In this document: positions 1-9,280 of the stretch, piece by piece
How positions within the stretch are numbered: the first letter of the stretch is position 1
How the letters are laid out: each line of letters begins with the position of its first letter
From: ZC4RG29 sp035304385
Lineage (GTDB): Bacteria; Bacteroidota; Bacteroidia; Cytophagales; Cyclobacteriaceae
Assembly: GCA_035304385.1 (NCBI GenBank)
Contig: DATGQD010000065.1
Span: 1 to 64,000 of the forward strand
Direction: 5' to 3'
DNA: 64,000 nucleotides
Made by a program: the position numbers and the translations under genes
The notes under the pieces: model-generated
What the model was told of the DNA's origin: nothing
Databases searched by the model: none
The model's input: only the letters and a program-made list of their open reading frames with translations

Positions 1-52
1 GTTGGGGACGCAGTTGGAGGGGGTGCGGAGTTGAGGGGTGTGCCCGCGCACA

Positions 53-97
53 TTGTCTGAATTAGGATTCGTAGGATTAAGGGATGCAATAGGATGG
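53..97 (+). repeat. Dispersed AGGAT-type intergenic repeat, single copy
   Basis: This stretch repeats the word AGGAT about every 9 to 12 bases. It matches closely the segment just after the moxR stop codon near position 35231, and also the reverse complement of positions 35311-35355. The shared core reads roughly GTCTG-n-ATTAGGATTCGTAGGATTA followed by GGAT and AATAGGAT. Three copies in two unlinked places in one 64 kb window mark it as a dispersed family. No open reading frame or transposase is attached to it. This copy is not palindromic, unlike the one at 35 kb. Confidence 0.7.
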
Positions 98-203
98 TGC
101 TATGTAATAGGCAAGTGAGAGAAGTACGCTCCTAGAATCACTGAAAGCTTCCCCAAAAACAGTAGCGCTTAAAAATAAAGTTTAATCGTTAAATTTGGGA
201 AAC

Positions 204-323
204 ATGAAGAAGACAAAATTCACAGAGAGCCAGATTATTGGCATTCTTAAAGAACAGTTTTCATACAGAAGGGCAGGCCACATCAGAATGGCTACATCGA
301 GCGATTTAACCGATTGCCGTTAA
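204..323 (+). pseudogene. Decayed IS3-family transposase remnant (OrfA start fused to an OrfB fragment)
   Basis: The ATG at 204 opens a 39-codon frame whose first 18 residues, MKKTKFTESQIIGILKEQ, are the typical start of an IS3-family OrfA helix-turn-helix protein. Immediately afterwards, in another frame (260-319), the translation is FIQKGRPHQNGYIERFNRLP, which is the region around the catalytic glutamate of the IS3 OrfB DDE integrase core. The roughly 1 kb that should lie between them is missing, so this is an internal-deletion relic that cannot make a transposase. It overlaps the last ten or so codons of uvrC on the other strand. Exact element ends and target duplication could not be recognised. 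Confidence 0.8.
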
Positions 324-2118
324 CCTGATCGTCACCTGTTCGTTGCCCACTGCTCAGAATAACCTCAGCCTTCTTCTTCCCCACAACTTCCGCCAACTCC
401 TCCAACGACGCCTCCCTGATCTTCCGCACCGACTTAAACCGTTTTAACAACTTGCTCGCAGTCTCGCGACCAATTCCCGGTAACGACTCAAGCTCGGTCT
501 TAATGGCCGACTTACTCCGCTTCGCACGGTGAAAGGTGATAGCAAACCGGTGGGCTTCATCGCGTATGCGTTGTAAGAGCAAAAGGCCAGGCGATTTTTT
601 GTTGATGTGGAGGGGGAATGGATCTTCGGGATAGTATATCTCCTCCAGTTTCTTCGCAATCCCGGCGATGGGAATGCTGCCATATAACCCCAACTCCCGT
701 AAGGCGTCACACGCTGCGTTCAATTGTCCCTTGCCACCGTCGATAAGGATGAGGTCGGGCAACGGAGCATTCTCGTCCAGTAAACGCCGGTAACGTCGGC
801 CGACAATCTCTTTCATGGAAGCAAAGTCGTCAGGACCTTCCACCGTCTTGATATTAAAGTGCCGGTAATTCTTTTTATCAGGCTTCCCGTTTACAAACCG
901 CACCATCGACGCGACCGGCGTAGTGCCCTGAATGTTCGAGTTGTCGAAGCATTCGATAACCACAGGGAGCGTGGGCAGGCGCATGTCACGCTGCAAAATG
1001 GCAAGGACTTGCTCGTGCCGGGGGCGCTTTTCATCAGCCGCTGTCTCCGTCTCGCGGCGCAGCTCCATGGCATTCTTTAAGGAAAGATCGACAAGCTTTT
1101 TCTTGTCGCCCTTCTGCGGCACAGCCGTGCGCACACCCTCTAAGGGAACGGACACGGAAACGTTGGTCAGGATAAGCTTATTGTCGCTTCGCACTTCGTC
1201 GCGCATACGCGGGATGACGATAGCCAATACCTCGCTGTCGGATTCGCCAAGTTTCTTCCTGACGCGAATCGACTTCGAGTAAATAACCGCGCCTTCCTTG
1301 ACGCGGAAATAATTGACGAAGGCGTTGTCCTCGTTGCTGGTGATGGCAAATACGTCGATGTCGGTGAGCGACATGTTCACCACAAGTGAGCGCGCCTGGA
1401 ACTTCTCGAGGAGATTAAGCTTGTTCAGGAATCGCTGCGCCGTTTCATATTCCATCCGCTCCGAGGCCTCCTGCATCTGTTTGCGGAAGTATTGCGACAC
1501 GATGCTGAGGTGACCCTTCAGGATGTTGCGCGCTTGCTCGATGTCCTGAAGGTAGGATTCTTCCGACTGCCGGCCTTCGCACGGTCCCAGACAATTGCCG
1601 ATATGAAATTCGAGGCACACCCTGAATTTTTGCTGCGCGATGTTCGTCTCGCTGAGCAGGTAATTGCAGGTGCGGATCGTGTATAGCTTACGGATCAGGT
1701 CCAGTACGTTTTTCATTGCCACCACGCTGGAGTAGGGACCGAAATATTCGCCCTGCGCGGGATCGTAACGGCGTGTGGAAATGATGCGCGGAAAACGCTC
1801 CTTCAGAATACAGATGTAGGGGAAGGTCTTGTCGTCCTTAAGGAGGATATTATACCGGGGCTGATTTTCCTTGATGAGGTTGTTTTCCAGGAGAAGTGCA
1901 TCGAACTCCGATTCGGAGATGACGTAATCAATGTCCCGTATCTCCGACACGAGCCGTTGGGTCTTTATATTACCCGTCTTCGTGAAGTAGCTGGATACGC
2001 GCTTGCGGATGTTTTTAGCCTTCCCGACGTAGATGAGATTTCCATCAGCGTTGCGGAATTTATAAACACCCGGTAAGGCGGGGAGACGTTTTACTATTTC
2101 CGGAAGCGGTGATTTCAT
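292..2118 (-). CDS. uvrC: Excinuclease ABC subunit C
   Basis: UvrC makes both incisions in nucleotide excision repair, cutting on each side of a lesion marked by UvrA and UvrB in the cytoplasm. The 608-residue protein has the family order: a GIY-YIG nuclease at the N-terminus (GVY at 17-19, YVG at 30-32), a UVR motif around residues 220-250, the RNase H-like 3'-side nuclease with IECFDNSN and LILIDGGKGQL, and a C-terminal helix-hairpin-helix (LPGIGRETASKLLKRF). The ATG at 2118 was chosen because MKSPLPEIVKRLPALPGVY is the usual start and a promoter-like element lies just upstream; the open frame extends further up without homology. The last few codons lie inside an IS3 remnant, so the present stop codon was probably supplied by that insertion. 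Confidence 0.95.
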   Translation of the reverse strand: MKSPLPEIVKRLPALPGVYKFRNADGNLIYVGKAKNIRKRVSSYFTKTGNIKTQRLVSEIRDIDYVISESEFDALLLENNLIKENQPRYNILLKDDKTFPYICILKERFPRIISTRRYDPAQGEYFGPYSSVVAMKNVLDLIRKLYTIRTCNYLLSETNIAQQKFRVCLEFHIGNCLGPCEGRQSEESYLQDIEQARNILKGHLSIVSQYFRKQMQEASERMEYETAQRFLNKLNLLEKFQARSLVVNMSLTDIDVFAITSNEDNAFVNYFRVKEGAVIYSKSIRVRKKLGESDSEVLAIVIPRMRDEVRSDNKLILTNVSVSVPLEGVRTAVPQKGDKKKLVDLSLKNAMELRRETETAADEKRPRHEQVLAILQRDMRLPTLPVVIECFDNSNIQGTTPVASMVRFVNGKPDKKNYRHFNIKTVEGPDDFASMKEIVGRRYRRLLDENAPLPDLILIDGGKGQLNAACDALRELGLYGSIPIAGIAKKLEEIYYPEDPFPLHINKKSPGLLLLQRIRDEAHRFAITFHRAKRSKSAIKTELESLPGIGRETASKLLKRFKSVRKIREASLEELAEVVGKKKAEVILSSGQRTGDDQVNGNRLNRSM

Positions 2119-2133
2119 GGTGCAAGCGTGTCG

Positions 2134-2141
2134 CAAAGTTA
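2134..2141 (-). promoter_or_regulatory. Candidate -7 promoter element for uvrC
   Basis: Read on the minus strand this is TAACTTTG, a perfect match to the Bacteroidota sigma-A -7 consensus TAnnTTTG, 16 bases before the uvrC ATG. No clear TTTG -33 element is visible at the expected distance, so the call rests on the -7 box and its position in the gap between the PBP gene and uvrC. Confidence 0.5.
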
Positions 2142-2260
2142 ACACGGATATTCGGGGAACCACATAAACACATGGAGCACATAGGGAAGGAGAAGATCTC
2201 AGGCGCCCTGTGAAGTGCAATCCAGGCACGCACCGCCGTGCGTCTCTACGACATGTTTTT

Positions 2261-4600
2261 TTAAAACGCGTTGGGATCCCACTGCTCTTCATCCTCAACG
2301 GGTACCGAATCCGGATCGTCGGTGGCGTAACGGCCGCAGTCGAGGTTCATATCGAGGCCGGACAACGGGCGCTTGAACGGCCCTTTGTCGTAAGGCAGGC
2401 TTTCATCCGCGTATACTTTCAGCATGAACGATTCAAAGATGGGACGTGCCGTGCGCCCCCCCTGACCCATTACCCAGGATTCATAGTGAATGCTTCGTTC
2501 ATCTCCGCCGACCCACACGCCGGTCACGAGGTCTTTCGTCACGCCTACATACCAGCCATCTGAGGCCTGGTTCGTCGTTCCCGTTTTGCCGCCGATCTCG
2601 TTGTCGACTTTGAGTTCGTAAGCAAGACCACCCGAGGTACCGCCTGCCTCTTCAACGCCACCTTGCAGCATGTGGATCATCTTGTACGCGGTCCGTTCAC
2701 TGATAGCCTCTACGGTCTTCGGTACAAAGTTGGCCAGCACGTTGCCGTTCTTGTCTTCAATACGTGTTATAAAGAAGGGCTCTGTGTGGATGCCGCTGTT
2801 GACAAACGTTCCATAAGCGCCGACAAGTTCATACAGCGACACATCGTTCACACCCAGGCACAACGACGGCACCGCGTCGAGATGGCTCGTTATACCAACG
2901 CGATGCGCGAACTTCACTACGTTTTCGGCTTCGAGGCGTTGCAGCAGCTGCGCGGTAATGCTGTTGACCGACCGCGCCATAGCCTGACGTAAATTCATCT
3001 TTTCTCCGGTGCCCCGTGTGCCGTCTGCATTAGGCGGATTGTATGTGCCGCCTTCTGGCAGGGTGAAACTGGGAGAGATGTCGTAGAACTCCATGCACGG
3101 ACTGTAACCCGCTTCCATTGCAAGGCCATAGACGAACGGCTTGAAGGTAGAGCCGGGTTGCCGTTTACCCTGGCGAACATGGTCGTACTTAAAATACTTG
3201 TGGTTGATGCCGCCGACCCACGCCTTGATCTCGCCGGTGTGGGCATCCATAGCCATGAGGCCGGTGTGCAGGAAGCGCTTGTAATAGTTGAGCGAATCCA
3301 TGTAGCTGAACAGCGTGTCGCGTTCACCATCCCAGGTGAACACCCGCATCGGACGTTTCACATTGAGGTAATATTTCAGCGAATCGGAATCCTTGCCATA
3401 CTTGGCCGCCAGCGTTCGGTAGGCATCGGTAAGCCGTATGCGCGACTCCAGGAAGCCTTTGATCTCCTGCCGGTTTTCGTCGATCCACGGATTGCGACCT
3501 TTCCAGTGCCTGTCGAAGATTTCCTGCTGTATCTTCATCTGCTCGCGAACGGCCTCTTCAGCATAACGCTGCATCCGGCTGTCGATGGTTGTGTAGATCT
3601 TGAGCCCTGAGTTCTCCAGGTCAAGGTTGTTCTCCGTGCACCACTTCATCAGGTCGACCTTGATCATGCTGCGGAAATACGGTGCGAGGCCTTCGTTATG
3701 GTTCTCGACTTTATAATCAAGCTCTATGGGCAGATGTATGATCGAATCGTATTCTTCGAATGTTTTGATATAGCCGTGCCGGTACAGCTTTGTGATAACC
3801 TCGTTTCTCTTGCGAAGGGAGTTCTCAGGGTTAAGCACGGGGTTGAAACGCGTGATCGCCTGGAGCAGGCCTACCAGCACGGCCGACTCCTGGATGTTCA
3901 GGCTGTCGGGTGTTTTGTTGAAGTAAGTCTGGGCCGCAACCTTAATGCCGTATGCATTGCTGCTGAAGGGAGAGGTATTCAAATACATGGCGATGATCTC
4001 TTCCTTCGTGAAGTTCTTTTCAAGGTAGACCGCGATGATCCACTCTTTAGTTTTCTCGATCACGCGCTTGACAGTTCCTCCCATCCGTGACAGCGATCCG
4101 TCCAGGCCGAGTTCATTGTTTTGGGTGTACAGGTTCTTGGCGAGTTGCTGGGTAATGGTACTGCCACCGCCCTGGTTGTTGAAGGTGAGGATACCGTAAA
4201 GGACGCGTAGGTATGCGGGGAAATCGAGACCGGAGTGCTGATAAAAGCGATGGTCCTCCGAATACAATAGCGTTGCGACCAGGTCTTTCGAGAGCTGATC
4301 GTAGGTGACCTGGGTGCGGTTGTACGTAAAATACTTTCCAAGCGAAACGCCGTCTGCTGTAATGAGCTCGGACGACAGGTCGTTTTCCGGGTTTTCTATC
4401 TGCGTGAGCTTCGGCATGCCGCCGAACAGCCCGAAAAGGTTTATGCTAACCGAAAACACAAAGAGCGGTAGCCCCAGAATGACGCACAAGAATGCGATCC
4501 ACACTACCTTAACCAGGTAGCGGAGCCACGGACGCTTTGTCCCCAGCACCTTACGGATTTTGCGGCCGATAGTTCCTTTCGAAGAATTTGAGGTACTCAT
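2261..4600 (-). CDS. mrcA: Class A penicillin-binding protein 1A (bifunctional transglycosylase/transpeptidase)
   Basis: This 779-residue inner-membrane protein polymerises glycan strands from lipid II and cross-links them in the periplasm. A single membrane anchor spans about residues 30-58. The GT51 transglycosylase domain follows, with its catalytic glutamate in EDHRFYQHSG (E115) and the GGSTITQQLAKNLYT motif at 145-159. The transpeptidase domain has all three active-site motifs: STFK at 484-487, SVN at 544-546 and KTG at 672-674. The start overlaps the end of sprE by 50 bases, which suggests one transcript and translational coupling; no alternative methionine occurs before the membrane anchor. 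Nothing essential is missing, and the acidic C-terminal tail is short. Confidence 0.94.
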   Translation of the reverse strand: MSTSNSSKGTIGRKIRKVLGTKRPWLRYLVKVVWIAFLCVILGLPLFVFSVSINLFGLFGGMPKLTQIENPENDLSSELITADGVSLGKYFTYNRTQVTYDQLSKDLVATLLYSEDHRFYQHSGLDFPAYLRVLYGILTFNNQGGGSTITQQLAKNLYTQNNELGLDGSLSRMGGTVKRVIEKTKEWIIAVYLEKNFTKEEIIAMYLNTSPFSSNAYGIKVAAQTYFNKTPDSLNIQESAVLVGLLQAITRFNPVLNPENSLRKRNEVITKLYRHGYIKTFEEYDSIIHLPIELDYKVENHNEGLAPYFRSMIKVDLMKWCTENNLDLENSGLKIYTTIDSRMQRYAEEAVREQMKIQQEIFDRHWKGRNPWIDENRQEIKGFLESRIRLTDAYRTLAAKYGKDSDSLKYYLNVKRPMRVFTWDGERDTLFSYMDSLNYYKRFLHTGLMAMDAHTGEIKAWVGGINHKYFKYDHVRQGKRQPGSTFKPFVYGLAMEAGYSPCMEFYDISPSFTLPEGGTYNPPNADGTRGTGEKMNLRQAMARSVNSITAQLLQRLEAENVVKFAHRVGITSHLDAVPSLCLGVNDVSLYELVGAYGTFVNSGIHTEPFFITRIEDKNGNVLANFVPKTVEAISERTAYKMIHMLQGGVEEAGGTSGGLAYELKVDNEIGGKTGTTNQASDGWYVGVTKDLVTGVWVGGDERSIHYESWVMGQGGRTARPIFESFMLKVYADESLPYDKGPFKRPLSGLDMNLDCGRYATDDPDSVPVEDEEQWDPNAF

Positions 4601-7130
4601 CCAATCCTTTAGTTCGGTATAAGATATTGAAATTCACGCTGCTGATAAGCACTTTGTCGCGCGTGCGGTGTTGCCCGTCGCCCAATGCCGCCGCCTGTTC
4701 GATAAACGTTTTGTAGTACTGCCGGGCGGCGGCCTCATCCGGAAAGTGGCTTACAACCGCCATAACACGGTTTTCGTCAAGCGGAACCTCTGTTGTAGTA
4801 AGCTGTGCCTCCTCAAAATGGTTCCTGTTAAAGGCTTCCAGCCGTTCCGCTACACCGTCCGCCCCCTTCGGGTGGATCACCACGAAATAATGCGGGTCAG
4901 ACACCGAGTAGGTATAGCGCGGTTCGCGTGCGGGCGCGTCCTGCGACTGATGTTTGCGCGATGTTTCCAGCAATTTCTCCGCATATGGGATGAACTCGCT
5001 GTCGGGATTCGTCCGGACAAATTCGCTCAACGCGTGCTGGTACGCTTCGACGCCTTCAAGGCCGCCCGTAATGAGTGCCAGCAGCAACTGCAACTGTGGT
5101 GTAAACGCGGTTTCGCCCAACGCAATTCCCTGCTGTGTTGTGCGGCGGGCATCGATGTAGTTGCTGGATTGGTAATGGGCGTACGCCTGGCTGTACAGTA
5201 CCTTCTGTTGCTCTGCGGTCTGGCTGGATTCGAGCAGATAATCCGGATTCTGGAGTATGCGTGCAAATGTCGAATACGGGTGCTCGGCTATGAGTCTGTC
5301 GGACAATCGCTGCGCGCGGTCAGCGTCAGATTCTTTAGCGATGAGATACAATTTATACAGTACCTCGGCGGCATACTCGGATTCGGGAAAACGTTCGAGC
5401 AGTTGGAGGTACGTCGTTTCCGCATTATCTTTTTCGAGCAAGTCGAAGTAATAGATATCCCCCACGCGGAAGTAAGCATCTTCAATTTTTTTCAATGCCG
5501 CCGTTCGCTGCTCGTCGGTGCGGGGAATCTGTTGATCAAGCCTGACAAATTCAGCCTCGACCGGATCGACAGGTTCCGGCGTCTGAGCCTGCTGAGCTGA
5601 AGCAGAGTCGACGGCGGCGACCGCCACGTCGGGCCTTATGCCTGGTGCGTCGGTGAGGCGCATAGACCGCCTCCAGTCGTCTTCAAGCCGTATGTCGCCC
5701 CATATCCTTTTAAATTCCGATTCGCCCAACGCCATGGCAGACGGGTTGCCGAAGTACCAGTCGGCCGTGCCGGAGCCGAGTTCTCCGCTTCCAAAGATGT
5801 TGCCGGAGTTGGCTTCCAACTGAATACGGTTGGCCCTGCGCTTTTTCTTGCGGCCGCCTGTCGCGGCAAGCTCCGCTTGCTTGCGTGCAGCGAATACGGA
5901 ATCCACACGGGCCCGTAAGGCCGCCGAATCAAGACCGGCCATAGCCAGAAGGCTGTCCTGCCACTGGATGGTGTTCAGGTTGGCGACGAATTCATTAAGG
6001 ACTTCCTGACGCTGTTTGATTGCGGCGTAGTTTTCGAAATCGGGCGGCAGGGCACTGATAGCGCTATCGTAATAGGCCTGCGACATGGCGTAGTCGCGGA
6101 GCGTGTCGTAATAAATCTGTCCCAGGCCCAGGTAAGCCACGCCATCGACGCGCTTATCGGTCCCTTCCCGGATGGCAAGGTTATAGTTGGCGATGGCCTG
6201 AGGAATGTTTTTCTGTTTCAGCTCGAACGTGCCGAGCTCATAGTAGATGCGGTCGCGGAAATCGCGGTTCTTGTTGTCCTTGAGCAAACGGCGAAACGAT
6301 TTTCTTGCCGCGGTGATGTCGCGACTTCGGGAGATCTCAGCCACCTGTGCCATGTACAGCCGCGCATAAAAATCCGTTTCATACTCCGGGTTGGTCGCCA
6401 GGCAACGGCGGTAGAAGTTGAAGGCTTCCGCTTCAAAGCCGAGCTCCTGGTACACCTGGCCGAGAATAAAAAATATCCTCCCGGTGCGATCGCTCTTCTT
6501 CAAAAGGGGAGTGGCCTGGGTGAGGCTGCGCACCATATTGTCGTAGTCCTCTTGCACCTGGTAGAAGTACCCCATTTCCAGGAGAAGGTCTTTGCGATTT
6601 CGCTTGTTGAGGTCTTGTTTCAGCAGGTAGTCGATGGCGGCCTGCGCGTTGTTGTACTCATTATGCTCGGTGAAGGTGCGAATGAGATTAATAATGGCGC
6701 TGTGCCGGGCGTTGGGGTCTTCGCTCTTGGTATTGACGTATTTGAACGTTTCGATAGCATTACCCCAGTCGAGACTGTACAGCCGGGCTTTGCCCACGAG
6801 TATATAGGCGTCGTCGACCCATTTGCTGTTGGGGTGGCGTTGTATGGAGATGGAGGCCATTTTAATGGCTTCTTCTACATTGGCTTCATAGGACTTTGCC
6901 AGCGTGGAATCGAAGGTGGGGAAAAGCCTCAGGATGCGGCTGTAGTCGTCGATATGGGCCTCGCGGATAGCATCTTCGATCTTCCGGATCTCCATGTCGG
7001 CGTAGTAATAGCCGTTATAGTGGGCTGTCAGGTTATGATAAGCCTTACTGGTCCAGGTGTTGCGCTCTGATGAGCAGCCCGACAAAAGGACAAAAATGAG
7101 CACAGGAATAAAAAATATGACCTTTTTCAA
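4551..7130 (-). CDS. sprE: T9SS/gliding-motility lipoprotein SprE (PorW), TPR-rich
   Basis: SprE/PorW is an envelope lipoprotein needed for type IX secretion and gliding in Bacteroidota. The 859-residue product begins with a lipoprotein signal ending LLSGC (lipidated Cys at 19), followed by RNTWTSKAYHNLTAHYNGYY, a segment typical of this family. Most of the chain is tetratricopeptide-type helical repeats (about 90-380 and again about 520-700). A charged KKKRR stretch near residue 430 separates the two repeat blocks. It is the first gene of a minus-strand group with the PBP gene and uvrC. A T9SS cargo protein encoded at 50.4 kb agrees with the assignment. The repeat-rich sequence makes the family call slightly less certain than a catalytic protein would be. 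Confidence 0.85.
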   Translation of the reverse strand: MKKVIFFIPVLIFVLLSGCSSERNTWTSKAYHNLTAHYNGYYYADMEIRKIEDAIREAHIDDYSRILRLFPTFDSTLAKSYEANVEEAIKMASISIQRHPNSKWVDDAYILVGKARLYSLDWGNAIETFKYVNTKSEDPNARHSAIINLIRTFTEHNEYNNAQAAIDYLLKQDLNKRNRKDLLLEMGYFYQVQEDYDNMVRSLTQATPLLKKSDRTGRIFFILGQVYQELGFEAEAFNFYRRCLATNPEYETDFYARLYMAQVAEISRSRDITAARKSFRRLLKDNKNRDFRDRIYYELGTFELKQKNIPQAIANYNLAIREGTDKRVDGVAYLGLGQIYYDTLRDYAMSQAYYDSAISALPPDFENYAAIKQRQEVLNEFVANLNTIQWQDSLLAMAGLDSAALRARVDSVFAARKQAELAATGGRKKKRRANRIQLEANSGNIFGSGELGSGTADWYFGNPSAMALGESEFKRIWGDIRLEDDWRRSMRLTDAPGIRPDVAVAAVDSASAQQAQTPEPVDPVEAEFVRLDQQIPRTDEQRTAALKKIEDAYFRVGDIYYFDLLEKDNAETTYLQLLERFPESEYAAEVLYKLYLIAKESDADRAQRLSDRLIAEHPYSTFARILQNPDYLLESSQTAEQQKVLYSQAYAHYQSSNYIDARRTTQQGIALGETAFTPQLQLLLALITGGLEGVEAYQHALSEFVRTNPDSEFIPYAEKLLETSRKHQSQDAPAREPRYTYSVSDPHYFVVIHPKGADGVAERLEAFNRNHFEEAQLTTTEVPLDENRVMAVVSHFPDEAAARQYYKTFIEQAAALGDGQHRTRDKVLISSVNFNILYRTKGLDEYLKFFERNYRPQNP

Positions 7131-7177
7131 GTCGCTTCCGGTTTTAAGGAATGCTCAGCCCGGCGGCCGGGATGGGG

Positions 7178-7207
7178 CAAAGTTAGACATCGTTTAACAA
7201 ACGCAAA
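7178..7207 (-). promoter_or_regulatory. Candidate promoter for the sprE-pbp1A group
   Basis: On the minus strand the sequence reads TTTG, 18 bases, then TAACTTTG, a good match to the Bacteroidota -33/-7 pattern. The -7 box (7178-7185) is about 48 bases upstream of the sprE ATG, in the divergent gap between sprE and the M23 peptidase gene. Confidence 0.6.
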
Positions 7208-7307
7208 AAACCTACATAACATATCAATACTGGGCTGGAATACCTAATTTTACCGTTTTTAAACTTCCCCCGGCAGGTCCCGATTTCGCGAACAAAAGAA
7301 AGTCCCT

Positions 7308-8171
7308 TTGAGAGTCCGTAAGACACTTTCCAACTGGCTGACAACCCGGTATCAACTGATTATCCGGAATGAGGAGAATTTCGCGGAAAAGACGAGTCTT
7401 GGCTTTACCTACTCGAAGATCGTTCTTTTCTCCGTAATCCTTTTCGTGGCCATCCTGCTGATCAGCCTGTTCCTCGTCAAGTCGATCCTTGCCAAGTGGT
7501 TCGACCCCCGTCACGCGCAGCTGGAGGCGAACCGTCAACTTCGCGAGCTGGCCATCAAGGTGGATTCACTGGCCCTGGAAGTGGACCGTAAGGACCGGTT
7601 TATCGCCAATTTTCAGCGGGTGCTGAGCGGTGATACTACCGAGATGATCGACCCGGCGCAGATCCTGACGGCGGATGACAAGCCGCTGGTGCGTGAAAGT
7701 GACCTCCGTCCGGACCCGCGCGATTCCGCGTTCCGAAAAGAATTCGAGCAATCAGGGCTGTCGCTCGTCAACTATTCCGAAGGTCCCGCGCGTGAGCTTA
7801 TGGGGACATTCTTTTTCCCGCCCATTACAGGGTTCATCTCCGACCGGTATAACGTCAAGAACGGTCACTATGGTGTGGACGTTGTTGCCCGCAGCAATGA
7901 GCCCATTAAAGCCATTGCTGATGGCACGGTGATCCTCGCTTCATGGACGCAGGACTCGGGCTACGTTATCGCCATTCAACACCGCGGCAACCTCATTTCG
8001 GTGTACAAGCACAATGCGGAACTCTTGAAAAAAGTTGGTACATTTGTTAACGCAGGTGAAATCGTCGCGATAGTTGGCAACAGTGGTGAGATGACCGACG
8101 GACCCCATCTCCATTTCGAGTTGTGGTACAACGGAAATTCATTGAACCCGGAGGAATTTGTCACTTTTTAA
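7308..8171 (+). CDS. Membrane-anchored M23 family metallopeptidase (LytM-like)
   Basis: This is a predicted periplasmic peptidoglycan endopeptidase or an activator of amidases. A short cytoplasmic segment leads to one membrane helix (about residues 38-60), then a coiled-coil stretch (about 70-105), then the LytM/M23 domain. The zinc ligands are visible: H187 and D191 in HYGVD, and H269 in GPHLHFELW, with H267 as the catalytic partner. The start is a TTG; no ATG fits, and the conserved-looking N-terminal RKTLSNWLTTRYQLIIRNEE supports it. The bactofilin gene follows after 12 bases, the frequent M23-bactofilin pairing in which the scaffold positions the hydrolase. It may therefore help to shape the cell wall. 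Confidence 0.87.
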   Translation: MRVRKTLSNWLTTRYQLIIRNEENFAEKTSLGFTYSKIVLFSVILFVAILLISLFLVKSILAKWFDPRHAQLEANRQLRELAIKVDSLALEVDRKDRFIANFQRVLSGDTTEMIDPAQILTADDKPLVRESDLRPDPRDSAFRKEFEQSGLSLVNYSEGPARELMGTFFFPPITGFISDRYNVKNGHYGVDVVARSNEPIKAIADGTVILASWTQDSGYVIAIQHRGNLISVYKHNAELLKKVGTFVNAGEIVAIVGNSGEMTDGPHLHFELWYNGNSLNPEEFVTF

Positions 8172-8183
8172 CCATTAACGATC

Positions 8184-8624
8184 ATGTTCACGACAAAAGA
8201 ACAGAAACGCGTCGCCGATGAAATCAGCAACTCCAGCAATAATATCGGCAAAGGCACTTTTTTGGAAGGCACGATTGAAACCTTTGGCAACATCAGGATC
8301 GAAGGACGTGTCAAGGGCGATGTGAAATCCAAATCCAAGATCGCCCTGGGCGAGTCAGCTCAGATCGAAGGGAATATCATAGCACAGAACGCCGACATCG
8401 AAGGCGAAGTGAAAGGCCGCGTAGAAGTGGCCGAATTGCTCGTGCTCAAGGCCACCGCAGTTGTACACGGCGACATCGAAACCGGAAAGATGGTAGTGGA
8501 GACCGGCGCGGTTTTCAATGGCTCTTGCAAAATGGGCGCTCCCGTAAAAGAGATCAAGATCGGCGAGTCAGGTCTGACAGCCCAGGCGAACGCTGTCCGG
8601 CAGCCGGAGGCCAAGGCAAATTGA
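8184..8624 (+). CDS. Bactofilin (polymer-forming cytoskeletal protein)
   Basis: Bactofilins form nucleotide-independent filaments on the inner face of the membrane and recruit cell-wall enzymes. The 146-residue protein has a short polar N-terminus and then a right-handed beta-helix core from about residue 20 to 125, seen as repeating IEG-VKGDV-, IEGNI- and VHGDI-type turns at five- to six-residue spacing. The N-terminal leader and the Ala-rich tail are flexible-looking. It sits 12 bases after the M23 peptidase gene and 19 bases before atpZ, so the three are likely cotranscribed. Length and composition are normal for the family. Confidence 0.92.
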   Translation: MFTTKEQKRVADEISNSSNNIGKGTFLEGTIETFGNIRIEGRVKGDVKSKSKIALGESAQIEGNIIAQNADIEGEVKGRVEVAELLVLKATAVVHGDIETGKMVVETGAVFNGSCKMGAPVKEIKIGESGLTAQANAVRQPEAKAN

Positions 8625-8643
8625 TCTTCGCAGCCTGCGGCTC

Positions 8644-8871
8644 ATGAATGAGACCGAAAACAGCGGCCGCAGGCGCCGCCAGAATACGGTTCTCCGGTAC
8701 GGGGGACTGGGAATGCAAATGCTTCTCACCATCGGTGTGGCCGGCTGGCTCGGACACAAACTCGATGGATACCTGTCGCTGGAATTCCCCGCCTTTTTGC
8801 TTCTGTTTGTAATGTTTGCCCTGGGCGGTACCTTATATAAGCTTTACAGGGCCGTAAAGCAGGAAAAGTAA
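8644..8871 (+). CDS. atpZ: AtpZ/AtpI family protein
   Basis: This 75-residue protein belongs to the small two-helix membrane family encoded ahead of ATP synthase operons and thought to aid Mg2+ uptake or c-ring assembly. A basic N-terminus (GRRRRQN) is followed by two hydrophobic hairpin segments, about residues 23-38 and 47-66, with the family-typical GWLGHKLD linker between them. Its stop codon overlaps the next start (TAATG at 8869), which indicates coupled translation with the AtpI-like gene. Confidence 0.8.
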   Translation: MNETENSGRRRRQNTVLRYGGLGMQMLLTIGVAGWLGHKLDGYLSLEFPAFLLLFVMFALGGTLYKLYRAVKQEK

Positions 8872-9236
8872 TGGTCCGATTTCTTGCTGCCGTCCTCGTT
8901 CTTTCCCTGCTGCTCGCTGGCGGCGTGCTGGGTGCCCGGCACCTGGGCTGGCTGAGCGAGCTGCCCTCCTACTTTTTCGAAACACTCGTATTCGTGGCGC
9001 TGACCACGATGGTACTCTACAGCTACCTTAATATGATGCCGCCGGGAAGGCAGTTCGTACAATTTTACCTTCTGACAATGATCCTGAAGCTGCTGGGGTA
9101 TGGCGCCTTTGCTTTCGTGATCATAATTCTCGACCGCCCGGGGGCCGCAGCCAACGCCCTTTTCTTCATTATCACCTACATGGCATTCACGGCGCTCGAA
9201 ACGATTTTCCTCTATCGAAAAAGCCGAAGCGCGTAG
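8871..9236 (+). CDS. AtpI-like four-helix membrane protein
   Basis: The 121-residue product is almost entirely hydrophobic, with four predicted membrane segments at about 4-22, 33-52, 63-85 and 92-112. Position directly ahead of atpB and after atpZ suggests the ATP synthase I-chain role, a non-structural assembly helper. Sequence similarity alone would not establish this, since no distinctive motif is visible. The start overlaps the atpZ stop (TAATG). It ends 86 bases before atpB, and a promoter-like element lies in that gap, so atpB can also be transcribed independently. Confidence 0.6.
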   Translation: MVRFLAAVLVLSLLLAGGVLGARHLGWLSELPSYFFETLVFVALTTMVLYSYLNMMPPGRQFVQFYLLTMILKLLGYGAFAFVIIILDRPGAAANALFFIITYMAFTALETIFLYRKSRSA

Positions 9237-9280
9237 GACCAAAATTTTTTCAAAAGATTTTTTTCCGGGTGCTTAATTGA

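Noticed and set aside
4668..5600. 310-codon plus-strand frame opposite sprE
   Set aside because: Fully inside sprE on the other strand, no signal or domain, Cys/Arg-rich composition typical of shadow frames.
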